Shown in pieces: positions 28,203 to 37,309 of a stretch of DNA of 64,000 nt. Both the position numbers and the translations under genes were made by a program. Source of the DNA: Allorhizobium ampelinum S4 (GTDB taxonomy: Bacteria > Pseudomonadota > Alphaproteobacteria > Rhizobiales > Rhizobiaceae). The stretch's first letter is position 1; each line of letters opens with the position of its first letter. The notes below the pieces were generated by a model. The model was not told where the DNA came from. It was given only the letters and a program-made list of their open reading frames with translations, and did not search any database. The stretch spans positions 558,001 to 622,000 of the forward strand of contig NC_011988.1 in assembly GCF_000016285.1 (NCBI RefSeq), in the 5' to 3' direction.

Positions 28203-31200
28203 CTATCTGTAGAGTTTCAGCGTCAGAATTTCGAAGGGCTGGAAGGCAAGATCCAGCCCTTTTTCGTTAATGTCTACCGCCACCGGATTTTCCTCAAGCA
28301 GATCGACGAGGGCGGCATGGGTGATCCCGTTGTCGAGTTTAATCCGCGCGTGACGCTGGCTTCCGGTGGTTTCCCAGAGGCGTAAGATATAGCCATCGCC
28401 CGCCTCGGCTTGTTTCACCGCCTCCAGCGTAATGCCATCTGTTTCTATCGACAGTAGTGGCGGAGCTTGATCTCCTGATACAACATTAGCCTTTCCGGTC
28501 GCAACGATCTGCAAAGGCATGTTGAAATCCTCGGCGGCATCATGCACCACGGCCTTGTCGCCGTCATGCAGCAGCAAGGCGTAGCGCAGGCGATGTTCGC
28601 CCTGGTCGGCATCCGGCCATGGATAGGTCGGTGAGCGCAGCAGGGTGAGGCGAATATCGCTGCCCTTTGCGTCATAGCCATATTTGCAATCGTTGAGGAA
28701 GGCGATGCCGAAATCCGGTTCGCTCACATCGATCCAGCGCTGCATGGAGCATTCGAACCGGGCGCGGTCCCAGGAGGTGTTGCGGTGCGTGGCGCGGCGA
28801 ACATGACCGAACTGGATTTCCGCATCAATTGACGCGGTGTTGAGCGCCATCGGGAAGCCGGTTTTGACCAGCGTATTGTGCTCATGCCAGTCGATGAACG
28901 TATCGAATTCCAGCTTCCTGCTGGCGGCCTCAAGAGAGACGACCTGGACGATCCGCGAGGCCTCATAGCGCCATTCGAACCGGATTGCGGCGCGCAAAGG
29001 CCCGGTTTCGACAATCTCGGCGCTGACGAGATCGTCGATCTCGAAAATCTGGTCTTCGAAATCGCTATCGATATCCCAGGCATCATATTCTGCGGGCATG
29101 TCCCGGAAGGCCTGGAGGCGATTGGCGGTGTGGCCGGGCTTCAAGACATGGCGGTCTCGCACCTTGTCATGTAGTGACAGGATGCGACCTTTGGGGTCGA
29201 ACACCACATCCAGAAAGCGGTTGGCAAGCCGAAATGGTTCAACCTCAACGGCACCGGGCGGTGTCGGGCCGCAGGGCAGGACGGCGGACAAGGACAGCGG
29301 CGGCACGTTTTCCAACCGGACGGCGTGGGTTTTCGATCCATCCGCCAGAACCAGGGTCTGACCCGAGGCATGAGGTTCATGGGTCAGAGCTAGACCGGCC
29401 CGGTGGCGACCGGTCACATTCAAGACGACATCGCCGCCATGGGTTGGCAATAGCGCCATGAGTTCGGCTCGCAAGGCTTCCGCCTCAGTAAATAGCCTGG
29501 CGTAATCACGGTCACTGTCTTCATAGACAGCGCCAATCGATGATCCCGGCAATATATCGTGGAACTGGTTGAGCATGATAATGTCCCAAAGGTCGCGCAA
29601 TTGCTGTGTGGGATAGGCATGGCCTGCCTGCCGCTCCGCCATCACCGCCAGCGTCTCCAACTCCCGAAGCGCGATTTCGGCTTTGCGGTTGAAGCGCTTG
29701 TTCTTGGCGACGGAGGTCAGCGTACCGCGATGGAATTCCAGGTAAAGCTCGCCGACCCAGGTCGGATAGCTGTCTGGATTGGCCTGCATCTCGGCAATCA
29801 GCCGCTCAAAGAAGGGCCGCATTTGCCCGTGTTCGACCTTCGGGCAACCGGGTATGCCTCGTTCCATCCGGCGGATATTCTGGAGCATTTCGCGGGTTGG
29901 GCCGCCGCCGCCATCGCCATGGCCATAGACCAGGAACAGTTCCTTACCCAGCCGCTGCTGGCCGTGGCGTTTCCAGGTTCCCATCACATGGGTCGGCTTC
30001 AGGTTGGGGCAGTAGGTGGTGTTGATCAGCTTGGAATCATAGGGTTGGGTGGTCAGGAAATAGGCGACCACCTTGCTGCCATCGATACCCTGCCAGAACA
30101 GCTTGTCGTCAGGCATCCGGTTGGTGTCGTTCCAGGACAGTTTATGGGTGACGAAACTGTCAAGGCCGGATTTGCGCATCAATTGCGGCAGCGCCGCTGA
30201 ATAGCCGAATGTGTCCGGCAACCAGACCATGCGCGGCTCGACACCAAAGGTCTTGCGATGATAGGCGACGCCATAGAGGATATGGCGCACCAGCGCCTCG
30301 CCACCAGCGATATTAACGTCCGGCTCCAGCCATAGTGCCCCTTCGATTTCAAACCGACCGGTCGTCACATGGGCGCGGATACGCTCGAACAATTGCGGAT
30401 AGTCGTCAGCCAGATAGTCCAGCAGCACGCATTGGTTATACATGAACCGGTAGTCGGGAAACTCCTCCATCAGGGCAAGGGCGGTTGCCATGGATCGCGC
30501 CATCTTCTGCCGGGTTTCGCGCACCCGCCAAAGCCAGGCGACATCGATATGGGTGTGGCCGGTTGCCATCACGACCGGCTTTTCCTCAAAATCAACGGCA
30601 TTGTAGATGGCCGCCGTGATAGTGCGCGCTGTGGCAAGCGAGGCCTTGAACCTGTTCTCATTGCCCTTTCGAAAATCCACGGCGTTGATGGCATCATCCA
30701 GTGTACGGAGAATGAAATGGCGGCGTGGATCGTCCTCTGCCAGCAGACGGGCCACGTCCAGCGGCACGCGAATGTCGTAATAGGCCTCCTCAACCTCCAG
30801 GTCATGGTGATGCAGGCTGACGGCAAAGCCGAGCTGCCGCCGATCCTCGATCGTCCCCGCTTCGATCTGGATATCGAAACTCTGGCCAGCTTGGGCAGAC
30901 GGTGTCAGTAGGAATTCACGGTGGTTGGCATCGCCGCCCTGGGTGATCGTTCCATCGATCCGCACCAGGCATTGCGGATCGCTACGGCCCATGACATTGC
31001 CAAACGCCGCCTCAATGCGTCCGACGATCCGCTGCCCATCCACGCCCTGGGGCAGGGTGGCGTTACCGCCGAACCAGTAATAGCCATCCGGTTCGCCCCA
31101 GATATGGTCAGGCGTCACTGCCACCCAGTGCTCGCGGCTTTCGCTCAGCACGCTTGCACGCTCGTCATAATGTGCCGCCCGAAACCGCAGCGGCACCGAA

Positions 31201-31271
31201 ACACCGATGGGTTGAAAGATAAGATCGGCCAATCGGGCGAGCAGGCTATCGAGCTTTCGTATGGTTTTCAT
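28203..31271 (-). CDS. GH38 alpha-mannosidase
   Basis: A 1022-residue glycoside hydrolase family 38 enzyme, zinc-dependent and retaining. GHTHIDVAWLWR places the Zn ligands at His241 and Asp243. The nucleophile is Asp353 in VWLPDTFGYS, and LNQFHDILPGSSIGAVYED supplies a further active-site His. The C-terminal half is the beta-sandwich typical of the family. There is no signal peptide, so hydrolysis is cytoplasmic, after uptake of the mannoside by the adjacent importer. It follows a MocA-type gene by 65 bases on the same strand. Bacterial GH38 proteins cleave alpha-mannosides of various linkages or, in some cases, mannosylglycerate-type compounds. Confidence 0.93.
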   Translation of the reverse strand: MKTIRKLDSLLARLADLIFQPIGVSVPLRFRAAHYDERASVLSESREHWVAVTPDHIWGEPDGYYWFGGNATLPQGVDGQRIVGRIEAAFGNVMGRSDPQCLVRIDGTITQGGDANHREFLLTPSAQAGQSFDIQIEAGTIEDRRQLGFAVSLHHHDLEVEEAYYDIRVPLDVARLLAEDDPRRHFILRTLDDAINAVDFRKGNENRFKASLATARTITAAIYNAVDFEEKPVVMATGHTHIDVAWLWRVRETRQKMARSMATALALMEEFPDYRFMYNQCVLLDYLADDYPQLFERIRAHVTTGRFEIEGALWLEPDVNIAGGEALVRHILYGVAYHRKTFGVEPRMVWLPDTFGYSAALPQLMRKSGLDSFVTHKLSWNDTNRMPDDKLFWQGIDGSKVVAYFLTTQPYDSKLINTTYCPNLKPTHVMGTWKRHGQQRLGKELFLVYGHGDGGGGPTREMLQNIRRMERGIPGCPKVEHGQMRPFFERLIAEMQANPDSYPTWVGELYLEFHRGTLTSVAKNKRFNRKAEIALRELETLAVMAERQAGHAYPTQQLRDLWDIIMLNQFHDILPGSSIGAVYEDSDRDYARLFTEAEALRAELMALLPTHGGDVVLNVTGRHRAGLALTHEPHASGQTLVLADGSKTHAVRLENVPPLSLSAVLPCGPTPPGAVEVEPFRLANRFLDVVFDPKGRILSLHDKVRDRHVLKPGHTANRLQAFRDMPAEYDAWDIDSDFEDQIFEIDDLVSAEIVETGPLRAAIRFEWRYEASRIVQVVSLEAASRKLEFDTFIDWHEHNTLVKTGFPMALNTASIDAEIQFGHVRRATHRNTSWDRARFECSMQRWIDVSEPDFGIAFLNDCKYGYDAKGSDIRLTLLRSPTYPWPDADQGEHRLRYALLLHDGDKAVVHDAAEDFNMPLQIVATGKANVVSGDQAPPLLSIETDGITLEAVKQAEAGDGYILRLWETTGSQRHARIKLDNGITHAALVDLLEENPVAVDINEKGLDLAFQPFEILTLKLYR

Positions 31272-31336
31272 GGCGGCGTCTGTATCCGATGTTGTTCTGC
31301 TGGCCTGAGGCGTGGGGTGCCTTTGTCCTATCGATT

Positions 31337-32602
31337 TTAAGTCATCTGCTCCAGAAGGCCGATCCCTTCATCCTCACCCCAGACATCGGCAATAGTGACG
31401 GGTTTGCCGCTGCGGCTGCTTTCCAGCGCGGCAATCCCGCACAGAACCGACATGGCCCCAGCCCTTGCGCCAGCGCGCTGGCGCAATTCGTCATTCATGC
31501 CGGGCTTTAGCAGCATATTGCGCAGCCGGTCATCGCCGCCGTAATGGCCGCCGGAGGAATGCGGCACCCAGATGCGCTCGACCTCGCCGAAATTGCGCAT
31601 CAGCACGATTTCATCGGCTGGCGGCTCGGTCCAGTGCTGTTTTTCATATTGGCGAAGCTCGATACGCCCCTTGTGGCCATTGAAGGCAATATGGTGGCCC
31701 TCAATCGGCATATAGGTATTCAGCGAATAGGAGACATGGACACCGTTCTTGTAGCGGATATTGGTGACCATGGTGTCGGGAATGTCGATATCCTCCCGGT
31801 ATACGCAGGCATCGCGGACATAGCCATCTTGTTTGGATGGCGCTTCGTAAAGCGCTTCCAGCAAAGGCTCCTTGCGCATATCGAAATAATGATCGCATTG
31901 CTGCGCATGGGGACAGGTGCGACAGCGCTCGCCTCGAAACGGCCCATTGCGCCCGTAATGCTTCAGGTCGGCAAAGGCGGAGACCAGATCCGGGTCCGAA
32001 TCAAGATACCAGTTCAATAGATCGAAATGGTGGGTGGCCTTGTGGACAAACAGGCTGCCGGAATTTTCGGTATAGGCATGCCAGCGGCGGAAATAGTCCG
32101 CACCGTGACTGGTGTTGAGATACCAATGAAAATCGACGGAGGTGACATCGCCGATGACGCCTGAATTCAGCAATTCCTTGATGCGGGCAGCGGTCGGCGC
32201 AAAACGATAGTTGAAGGAGACGTCCAGCCGCCTCCCGGTGCGCTTTTCGGCTTTCAGAATGCGCTTGATCTTGGCTGCGGTGGTGGTCATCGGCTTTTCG
32301 CTGATCACGTCGGCACCCGCCTCCATTGCCTTGACGATCAACTCGTCATGGGTGCTGTCACGGGTACAGACAATCACCAGATCCGGCTTTTCAACGGCCA
32401 GCATCTGGTCGAAATCCAGGTAGATCGGCACCGAGGAGCCGATATGGGCTTGCGATTGTTCGGCGCGCAATCCGTTCAGGTCGCAGATTGCCACCAGCTC
32501 GACCTGGTCGCCCCAGCGCTCGACAATGTCGCGGCCCCACATGGTCGTTCCCCGATGGCCGGCGCCGACCAGAGCAAAGCGTCTCTTGCGTATGACTTGC
32601 AT
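31337..32602 (-). CDS. Gfo/Idh/MocA-family oxidoreductase with a Cys cluster
   Basis: A 421-residue dehydrogenase, longer than its paralogues in this locus. It has a Rossmann fold (FALVGAGHRGTTMWG), the ISEKPMT cofactor motif, and KATHHFDLLNWYL as the catalytic His/Asp region. Between them it carries a cysteine-rich insert, GERCRTCPHAQQCDHYF, plus a nearby DACVY, which could bind a metal. The start has a strong AAGGAGGATGGC site upstream. It is first in an operon with the GH38 mannosidase and is divergent from the ABC importer. It probably oxidises a mannose derivative; the exact substrate is not visible. Confidence 0.87.
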   Translation of the reverse strand: MQVIRKRRFALVGAGHRGTTMWGRDIVERWGDQVELVAICDLNGLRAEQSQAHIGSSVPIYLDFDQMLAVEKPDLVIVCTRDSTHDELIVKAMEAGADVISEKPMTTTAAKIKRILKAEKRTGRRLDVSFNYRFAPTAARIKELLNSGVIGDVTSVDFHWYLNTSHGADYFRRWHAYTENSGSLFVHKATHHFDLLNWYLDSDPDLVSAFADLKHYGRNGPFRGERCRTCPHAQQCDHYFDMRKEPLLEALYEAPSKQDGYVRDACVYREDIDIPDTMVTNIRYKNGVHVSYSLNTYMPIEGHHIAFNGHKGRIELRQYEKQHWTEPPADEIVLMRNFGEVERIWVPHSSGGHYGGDDRLRNMLLKPGMNDELRQRAGARAGAMSVLCGIAALESSRSGKPVTIADVWGEDEGIGLLEQMT

Positions 32603-33124
32603 GCCATCCTCCTTGGCTACAGCCGTGGTGTCCTGCAGGCGCTATCACGCCGTCTCCGGCGGACAGGGCGCCCACAAACCTCCTCCATGGGCTGCGTGGT
32701 TGTTCAAGACTCAATCATGGTGTCAGGGCCGTTTTTTTGCACGAGAGTGCCAAGGAATCCGGCGCGCAACACTCCCTCCAAGGGCTCGCGCGCTTCTGGC
32801 CGCCTCCACTCTTTTGGTGATGATGCAAAATCATTTCCTTCGACCCGACTTAACTGCTATGCTAGCATATCATTTGCTGTTGTCATGCTGAGATTGTTTG
32901 TCTGCATGAAATTTTCACGGCTTGACAGGCGGTGGAAACATCGACAATTTGTAAAAGAAATGCCGGTGTTTCGGGAGATATCGGCGGCTTGGATAGTGTA
33001 TATAAGTAGAGGGCATGAAAATTTTTTCATATCCTTGCGTTGACTGTTCTGTAACCTCGGGAGGGAGGTTCTGGTCATAACGCACGCGATTTGAATTCAT
33101 CTGGATACTGGGGAGGAGACCAGA
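32603..33124. promoter_or_regulatory. Divergent promoter region of the mannosidase and ABC-importer operons
   Basis: 522 bases without a credible gene between the two divergent operons. It contains the perfect 12-bp palindrome TATGCTAGCATA at 32858-32869, a likely operator. A TTGACA hexamer at 32923-32928 could be the -35 box for the plus-strand operon, although no strong -10 follows at 17 bp. The region is AT-rich from about 32820 to 33060. Confidence 0.5.
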
Positions 33125-34408
33125 ATGATGACAAAATTCAGCAGACGAACCGTGCTTGCTGGCATGGGTCTGACGATGCCGTTGATCTGCATGGGTGCAG
33201 TTGGCGCAAGAGCGGCCACCAACCTGCGGTTTTTGTGGTGGGGCTCCAAGGAGCGCAACGACCGAACCTTCAAGGTCATCGAAGCCTATAAGGCCAAGAA
33301 CAGCGGCACAGCCATTGATGGCGAGTCTTTTGGCTGGGACAATTACTGGACACGTCTGGCCACCCAGACGGCGGGCGGCAATGCACCCGACCTGATCCAG
33401 ATGGATTACCGTTATATTTTTGAATATGCGCGGCGCGGTACGCTGCTTGATCTGACGCCCTATATGGGAAAAACGCTGAAAATCGACGATTTCGGCGCCG
33501 CTAATATCGATGCCGGCAAGGTTGGCGGCAAGCTCTACGGCGTCAATCTCGGCGTCAATTCCGTCACGGCACTCGTCAACAAGGCGGCGTGGCAGGAAAC
33601 CGGCGTTGACGCGCTGCACGAGGGCATGACTTGGGAGGAATTCGGCGAGGCCTGCGCTAAGGTCTCTGCCGCCAAGAAGCGCCGTGGTTTTTATGGTACG
33701 CAGGACGGCAGCGTCGGCGAAAGCAATCTGGAATGCTGGCTGCGTCAGCGCGGCAAGGCGCTGTATACGGCGGATGGCACCATTGGTTTCGACCAGGGCG
33801 ATATAACCGAATGGTTCAAATTCTGGGCCTGGATGCGTAAGATCAAGGCCTGCGTGCCAGCCGATATCCAGGCGCTCGACCAGCTCAATGTCGAAAACAA
33901 TATGGTGACATTGAACAAGGCGGCCGTTGGCTTCGTCAATTCAAATCAGTTCATCGCCTTCCAGGCTGTCAACAAGGACCCGTTGACGCTGATGAGCTAT
34001 CCCGAAACCAAGGGTGGCAAGCCTGGGCATTATCTGAAGCCCTCTATGCTGATTTCGGTCTCCGCCGCATCCGCCAACAAGGATGCTGCTGTCAATTTCG
34101 TCAATTTCCTGGTCGAAGACAAGGATGCGGCGCTGGCGCTCGGGATCGAGCGTGGTATTCCGGCATCGACGACCATGCGCGAGGCCCTGGAGCCGACGCT
34201 GAACGATCAGTCCAAGGAAATTCTTGACTATATCGCCCGGCTGACGCCGCATGTCGGTCCGCTTCCGCCGCCGCCGCCAAATGGCGCGGGTGAAAACCAG
34301 ATGTTGATCAAGAAGATCGGCGAAGAAGTCGGCTTTGGGCGACTTTCGCCGGAAGACGGCGCGGCGAAATTCGTCGATCAGGCGGCTGCCAATCTGAAAC
34401 GGGGTTGA
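33125..34408 (+). CDS. ABC sugar transporter, extracellular solute-binding protein (family 1), Tat-type signal
   Basis: A 427-residue periplasmic binding protein of the CUT1 (maltose/oligosaccharide) class. The N-terminus MTKFSRRTVLAGMGL has a twin-arginine motif, with a probable cleavage after AVGARA, so export is probably by Tat. The mature part begins NLRFLWWGSKERNDRTFKVIEAYKAKN, typical of family 1, and has the NAPDLIQMDYRYIFEYARRG ligand-lobe pattern. The start is preceded by GGGAGGAGACCAGA; ATG 33128 is an equal alternative. It heads an operon of two permeases, two dehydrogenases and the ATPase. Confidence 0.92.
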   Translation: MMTKFSRRTVLAGMGLTMPLICMGAVGARAATNLRFLWWGSKERNDRTFKVIEAYKAKNSGTAIDGESFGWDNYWTRLATQTAGGNAPDLIQMDYRYIFEYARRGTLLDLTPYMGKTLKIDDFGAANIDAGKVGGKLYGVNLGVNSVTALVNKAAWQETGVDALHEGMTWEEFGEACAKVSAAKKRRGFYGTQDGSVGESNLECWLRQRGKALYTADGTIGFDQGDITEWFKFWAWMRKIKACVPADIQALDQLNVENNMVTLNKAAVGFVNSNQFIAFQAVNKDPLTLMSYPETKGGKPGHYLKPSMLISVSAASANKDAAVNFVNFLVEDKDAALALGIERGIPASTTMREALEPTLNDQSKEILDYIARLTPHVGPLPPPPPNGAGENQMLIKKIGEEVGFGRLSPEDGAAKFVDQAAANLKRG

Positions 34409-34412
34409 AACC

Positions 34413-35378
34413 GTGAACACCACTCGCGATGGAATGGCCGGCACCTCTGGTGCCGCGCCAGTGATGCAGCCTATCTCGACACCGTCGCCGTTCAGGGCCA
34501 GTCTGGCGCGCAACGCGCCGGGCTATCTATTTCTCCTGCCCTGGTTCATCGGCTTTTTCGTACTCACGCTCGGCCCGGCCCTGTTTTCCTTCTGGCTGTC
34601 GCTGACCGACTACAATCTGCTGCAATCGCCTAATGTGGTCGGCCTGGACAATTACATCCGCATCGCCACGGCTGACGAAAAATTCATGTCCTCCATGCGG
34701 GTGACGCTGGTCTATGTGGTGCTGTCGGTGCCGCTGAAACTGACCTTCGCCCTGCTGGTTGCCCTGCTGCTCAACAAGGGCATTCGCGGCCTACCGCTCT
34801 ACCGGGCGGTTTTCTACCTGCCATCGCTTCTGGGCTCCAGCGTCGCCATCGCGGTGGTTTGGCGGCAATTGTTCGATGGCGACGGGGCGATCAACGTGCT
34901 GCTTTGGAATACCTTCGGCATCGAAGGGCCAAGCTGGATCTCCAATCCCGATTACTCCCTCTATACGCTGGTCATCCTGGCTGTCTGGCAATTCGGCTCG
35001 CCGATGATTATCTTTCTGGCTGGCCTACGGCAGATCCCGGTTGATATGTATGAGGCAGCCAGCCTGGATGGCGCTTCCAAAGTGCGGATGTTCTTCAAGA
35101 TCACCCTGCCTTTGCTGACGCCGGTGATCTTCTTCAATGCCGTGGTGCAGACCATCGATGCCTTCAAGGCCTTTACGCCCGCCTATGTGATCTCGTCGGG
35201 CACCGGTGGCCCGATTGATTCCACGCTGTTTTACACGCTCTACCTTTACCAGGAAGCCTTTGGCTATTTCCGGATGGGGTATGCGGCAGCGCTTGCCTGG
35301 ATCCTCGTGATCATCATCGCGCTGTTCACGGCCTTTTCCTTCCTGTCCTCGCGCTATTGGGTGCATTACGATGACTGA
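34413..35378 (+). CDS. ABC sugar transporter permease (MalF-like)
   Basis: A 321-residue inner-membrane permease with about six transmembrane helices (GYLFLLPWFIGFFVLTLGPALF at the first). It has the EAA loop YEAASLDGASKVRMFFKITLPLLTP that contacts the ATPase. The start is GTG, four bases after the binding-protein stop. It overlaps the next permease by 8 bases. With MalG-like and UgpC-like partners it forms the CUT1 importer. Confidence 0.93.
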   Translation: MNTTRDGMAGTSGAAPVMQPISTPSPFRASLARNAPGYLFLLPWFIGFFVLTLGPALFSFWLSLTDYNLLQSPNVVGLDNYIRIATADEKFMSSMRVTLVYVVLSVPLKLTFALLVALLLNKGIRGLPLYRAVFYLPSLLGSSVAIAVVWRQLFDGDGAINVLLWNTFGIEGPSWISNPDYSLYTLVILAVWQFGSPMIIFLAGLRQIPVDMYEAASLDGASKVRMFFKITLPLLTPVIFFNAVVQTIDAFKAFTPAYVISSGTGGPIDSTLFYTLYLYQEAFGYFRMGYAAALAWILVIIIALFTAFSFLSSRYWVHYDD

Positions 35379-36252
35379 TGCAGCACTTGCTTCCTCCCCG
35401 GACATCCATGCGCAGGAAAAACGGCGCTGGCCGGTGTCCCTTATCCTGCATATCGTTCTGGCGGCAGCCTCGCTGGTGATGCTCTATCCGCTGCTGTGGA
35501 TGCTGTCCGGTTCGATCAAGGACCAGAGCGAGATCTTCGGCCAGGCCTCACTGATCCCTTCGAAAGTGGATTTCAGCGCCTATATGCGAGGCTGGTTCAG
35601 CACCCAGGTCAGCTTCGGTACCTATTTCTGGAACTCGCTGGTCATTGCCGTGCTGACCGTGGTGGGCAATCTGTTTTCCTGCTCGCTGGCGGCTTACGCC
35701 TTTGCCCGCCTGGAGTTTCGGGGCCGCAATATTTGGTTCGCGCTGATGCTGGGGACGCTGATGCTGCCGTATCACGTCACACTCATCCCCCAATATATCC
35801 TGTTTCTCGAACTGGGATGGGTGAAGACCATTCTGCCGCTCGTCGTGCCGAAGTTTCTGGCGGTCGATGCGTTTTTCATCTTCCTGATGGTGCAGTTCTT
35901 CCGTGGTATCCCGCGCGAACTGGACGAGGCGGCGATGATGGACGGGTGCAGCCCCTGGCGGATCTATTGGCGGATCATGATGCCGCTCTCCCTGCCGGTG
36001 CTGGCGACGGCAGCGATCTTCTCCTTCATCTGGAGCTGGGATGATTTCTTCGGTCCGCTGATCTATCTGAGCGATATCAATACCTACACGGTGCAGCTTG
36101 GGTTGCGGTCGTTCGTGGACTCGACCGGCAGTTCCGACTGGAGCGGGCTGTTTGCCATGTCCAGCCTGTCGCTGGTGCCGATTTTCCTGATTTTCCTGTT
36201 TTGCCAACGCCTGCTGATCGACGGTATCGCCACCGCCGGTCTGAAGCGTTGA
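35371..36252 (+). CDS. ABC sugar transporter permease (MalG-like)
   Basis: A 293-residue permease with six predicted membrane helices, and the EAA motif ELDEAAMMDGCSPWRIYWRIMMPLSLP. Membrane topology and C-terminal LIDGIATAGLKR are typical of MalG-type CUT1 permeases. It overlaps the previous permease gene by 8 bases and is followed, after 28 bases, by a dehydrogenase with a TAGGAG ribosome site. Confidence 0.93.
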   Translation: MTDAALASSPDIHAQEKRRWPVSLILHIVLAAASLVMLYPLLWMLSGSIKDQSEIFGQASLIPSKVDFSAYMRGWFSTQVSFGTYFWNSLVIAVLTVVGNLFSCSLAAYAFARLEFRGRNIWFALMLGTLMLPYHVTLIPQYILFLELGWVKTILPLVVPKFLAVDAFFIFLMVQFFRGIPRELDEAAMMDGCSPWRIYWRIMMPLSLPVLATAAIFSFIWSWDDFFGPLIYLSDINTYTVQLGLRSFVDSTGSSDWSGLFAMSSLSLVPIFLIFLFCQRLLIDGIATAGLKR

Positions 36253-36280
36253 GATGATTTTCCAATAGGAGCTTGCGACG

Positions 36281-37309
36281 ATGAGTGCCTTGCGTTTTGC
36301 CGTTATCGGCATCAATCACGATCATATTTTCGGCCAGATCGCTTTCATGCTGGACGCCGGAGCTGAGTTTGCGACGTTTTTTGCAGAAGAAGATGAATTG
36401 GCCCAGGCTTTTGCCGCACGCTACCCACAGGCGCGCCGCGTTGCGGACCGCAGACAGATCCTTGAAGATCTATCGATTGCCCTGATCCTGTCGGCAGCCA
36501 TTCCTGCCAACCGCGCCGAGATCGCCATTGCCGCCATGCGCCATGGCAAGGATGTGATGCTGGACAAGCCGGGCATGACCACGTTCGAGCAATTGGAAGC
36601 GGTGCGAAAGGTCCAGGCGGAAACGAAGCGGATCGTTTCCATCCTCTATTCCGAGCATTTCGAGACGGCCTGCACCGTGGAGGCAGGCAATCTGGTCAAG
36701 GCCGGAATGATCGGCGAGGTGATCCACACGACCGGCCTTGGTCCGCATCGGCTGCGCAAGCCACACCGGCCCAATTGGTTTTTCGACCGGGCGCACTATG
36801 GCGGCGTGCTGATCGACATCGCCTCGCACCAATGCGAACAATTCCTGTTTTTCACCGGCGCCAAGGATGCGCAAATCCTGTCGGCCAGCACCGCCAACCG
36901 GGCCAATCCCGACACGCCCGGCCTTGAGGATTACGGCGATATTCACCTGACCACCGGCAAGGCCACCGGCTATATCAGGGTGGATTGGTTCACCCCCGAT
37001 GGCCTGCCGACCTGGGGTGACGGACGGCTGTTCATTGTTGGCACGGAAGGGACAATCGAGCTTCGGAAATATCTCGATATCGAGGGTCGGCCCGGTGCCG
37101 ACCATCTGTTCCTGACCGACAAAACCGGCACGCGCTATATCGATTGCAGCAAAACCGAGCGGCCCTATGGCCGGCAATTGCTGGCCGATATCCGGGATCG
37201 CACGGAAACAGCCATGGAGCAGGAGCATTGCTTCAAGGCCATGGAACTGGCGCTGAAAGCCCAGGCTTTCGCGGATGCGGCAAAGCAGAAGGGTGCTGGC
37301 AATGTCTAA
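36281..37309 (+). CDS. Gfo/Idh/MocA-family oxidoreductase (ThuB-like)
   Basis: A 342-residue dehydrogenase with a Rossmann N-terminus (FAVIGINHDHIFGQ), DKPGMT in place of the usual EKP motif, and GGVLIDIASHQCEQFLFF as the catalytic region. Its GINHDH start and GYIRVDWFTPDGLPTWGDGRL segment are like those I recall for ThuB of Sinorhizobium. It lies inside the importer operon, so it probably acts on the imported sugar. It overlaps the next gene by 8 bases. Confidence 0.88.
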   Translation: MSALRFAVIGINHDHIFGQIAFMLDAGAEFATFFAEEDELAQAFAARYPQARRVADRRQILEDLSIALILSAAIPANRAEIAIAAMRHGKDVMLDKPGMTTFEQLEAVRKVQAETKRIVSILYSEHFETACTVEAGNLVKAGMIGEVIHTTGLGPHRLRKPHRPNWFFDRAHYGGVLIDIASHQCEQFLFFTGAKDAQILSASTANRANPDTPGLEDYGDIHLTTGKATGYIRVDWFTPDGLPTWGDGRLFIVGTEGTIELRKYLDIEGRPGADHLFLTDKTGTRYIDCSKTERPYGRQLLADIRDRTETAMEQEHCFKAMELALKAQAFADAAKQKGAGNV

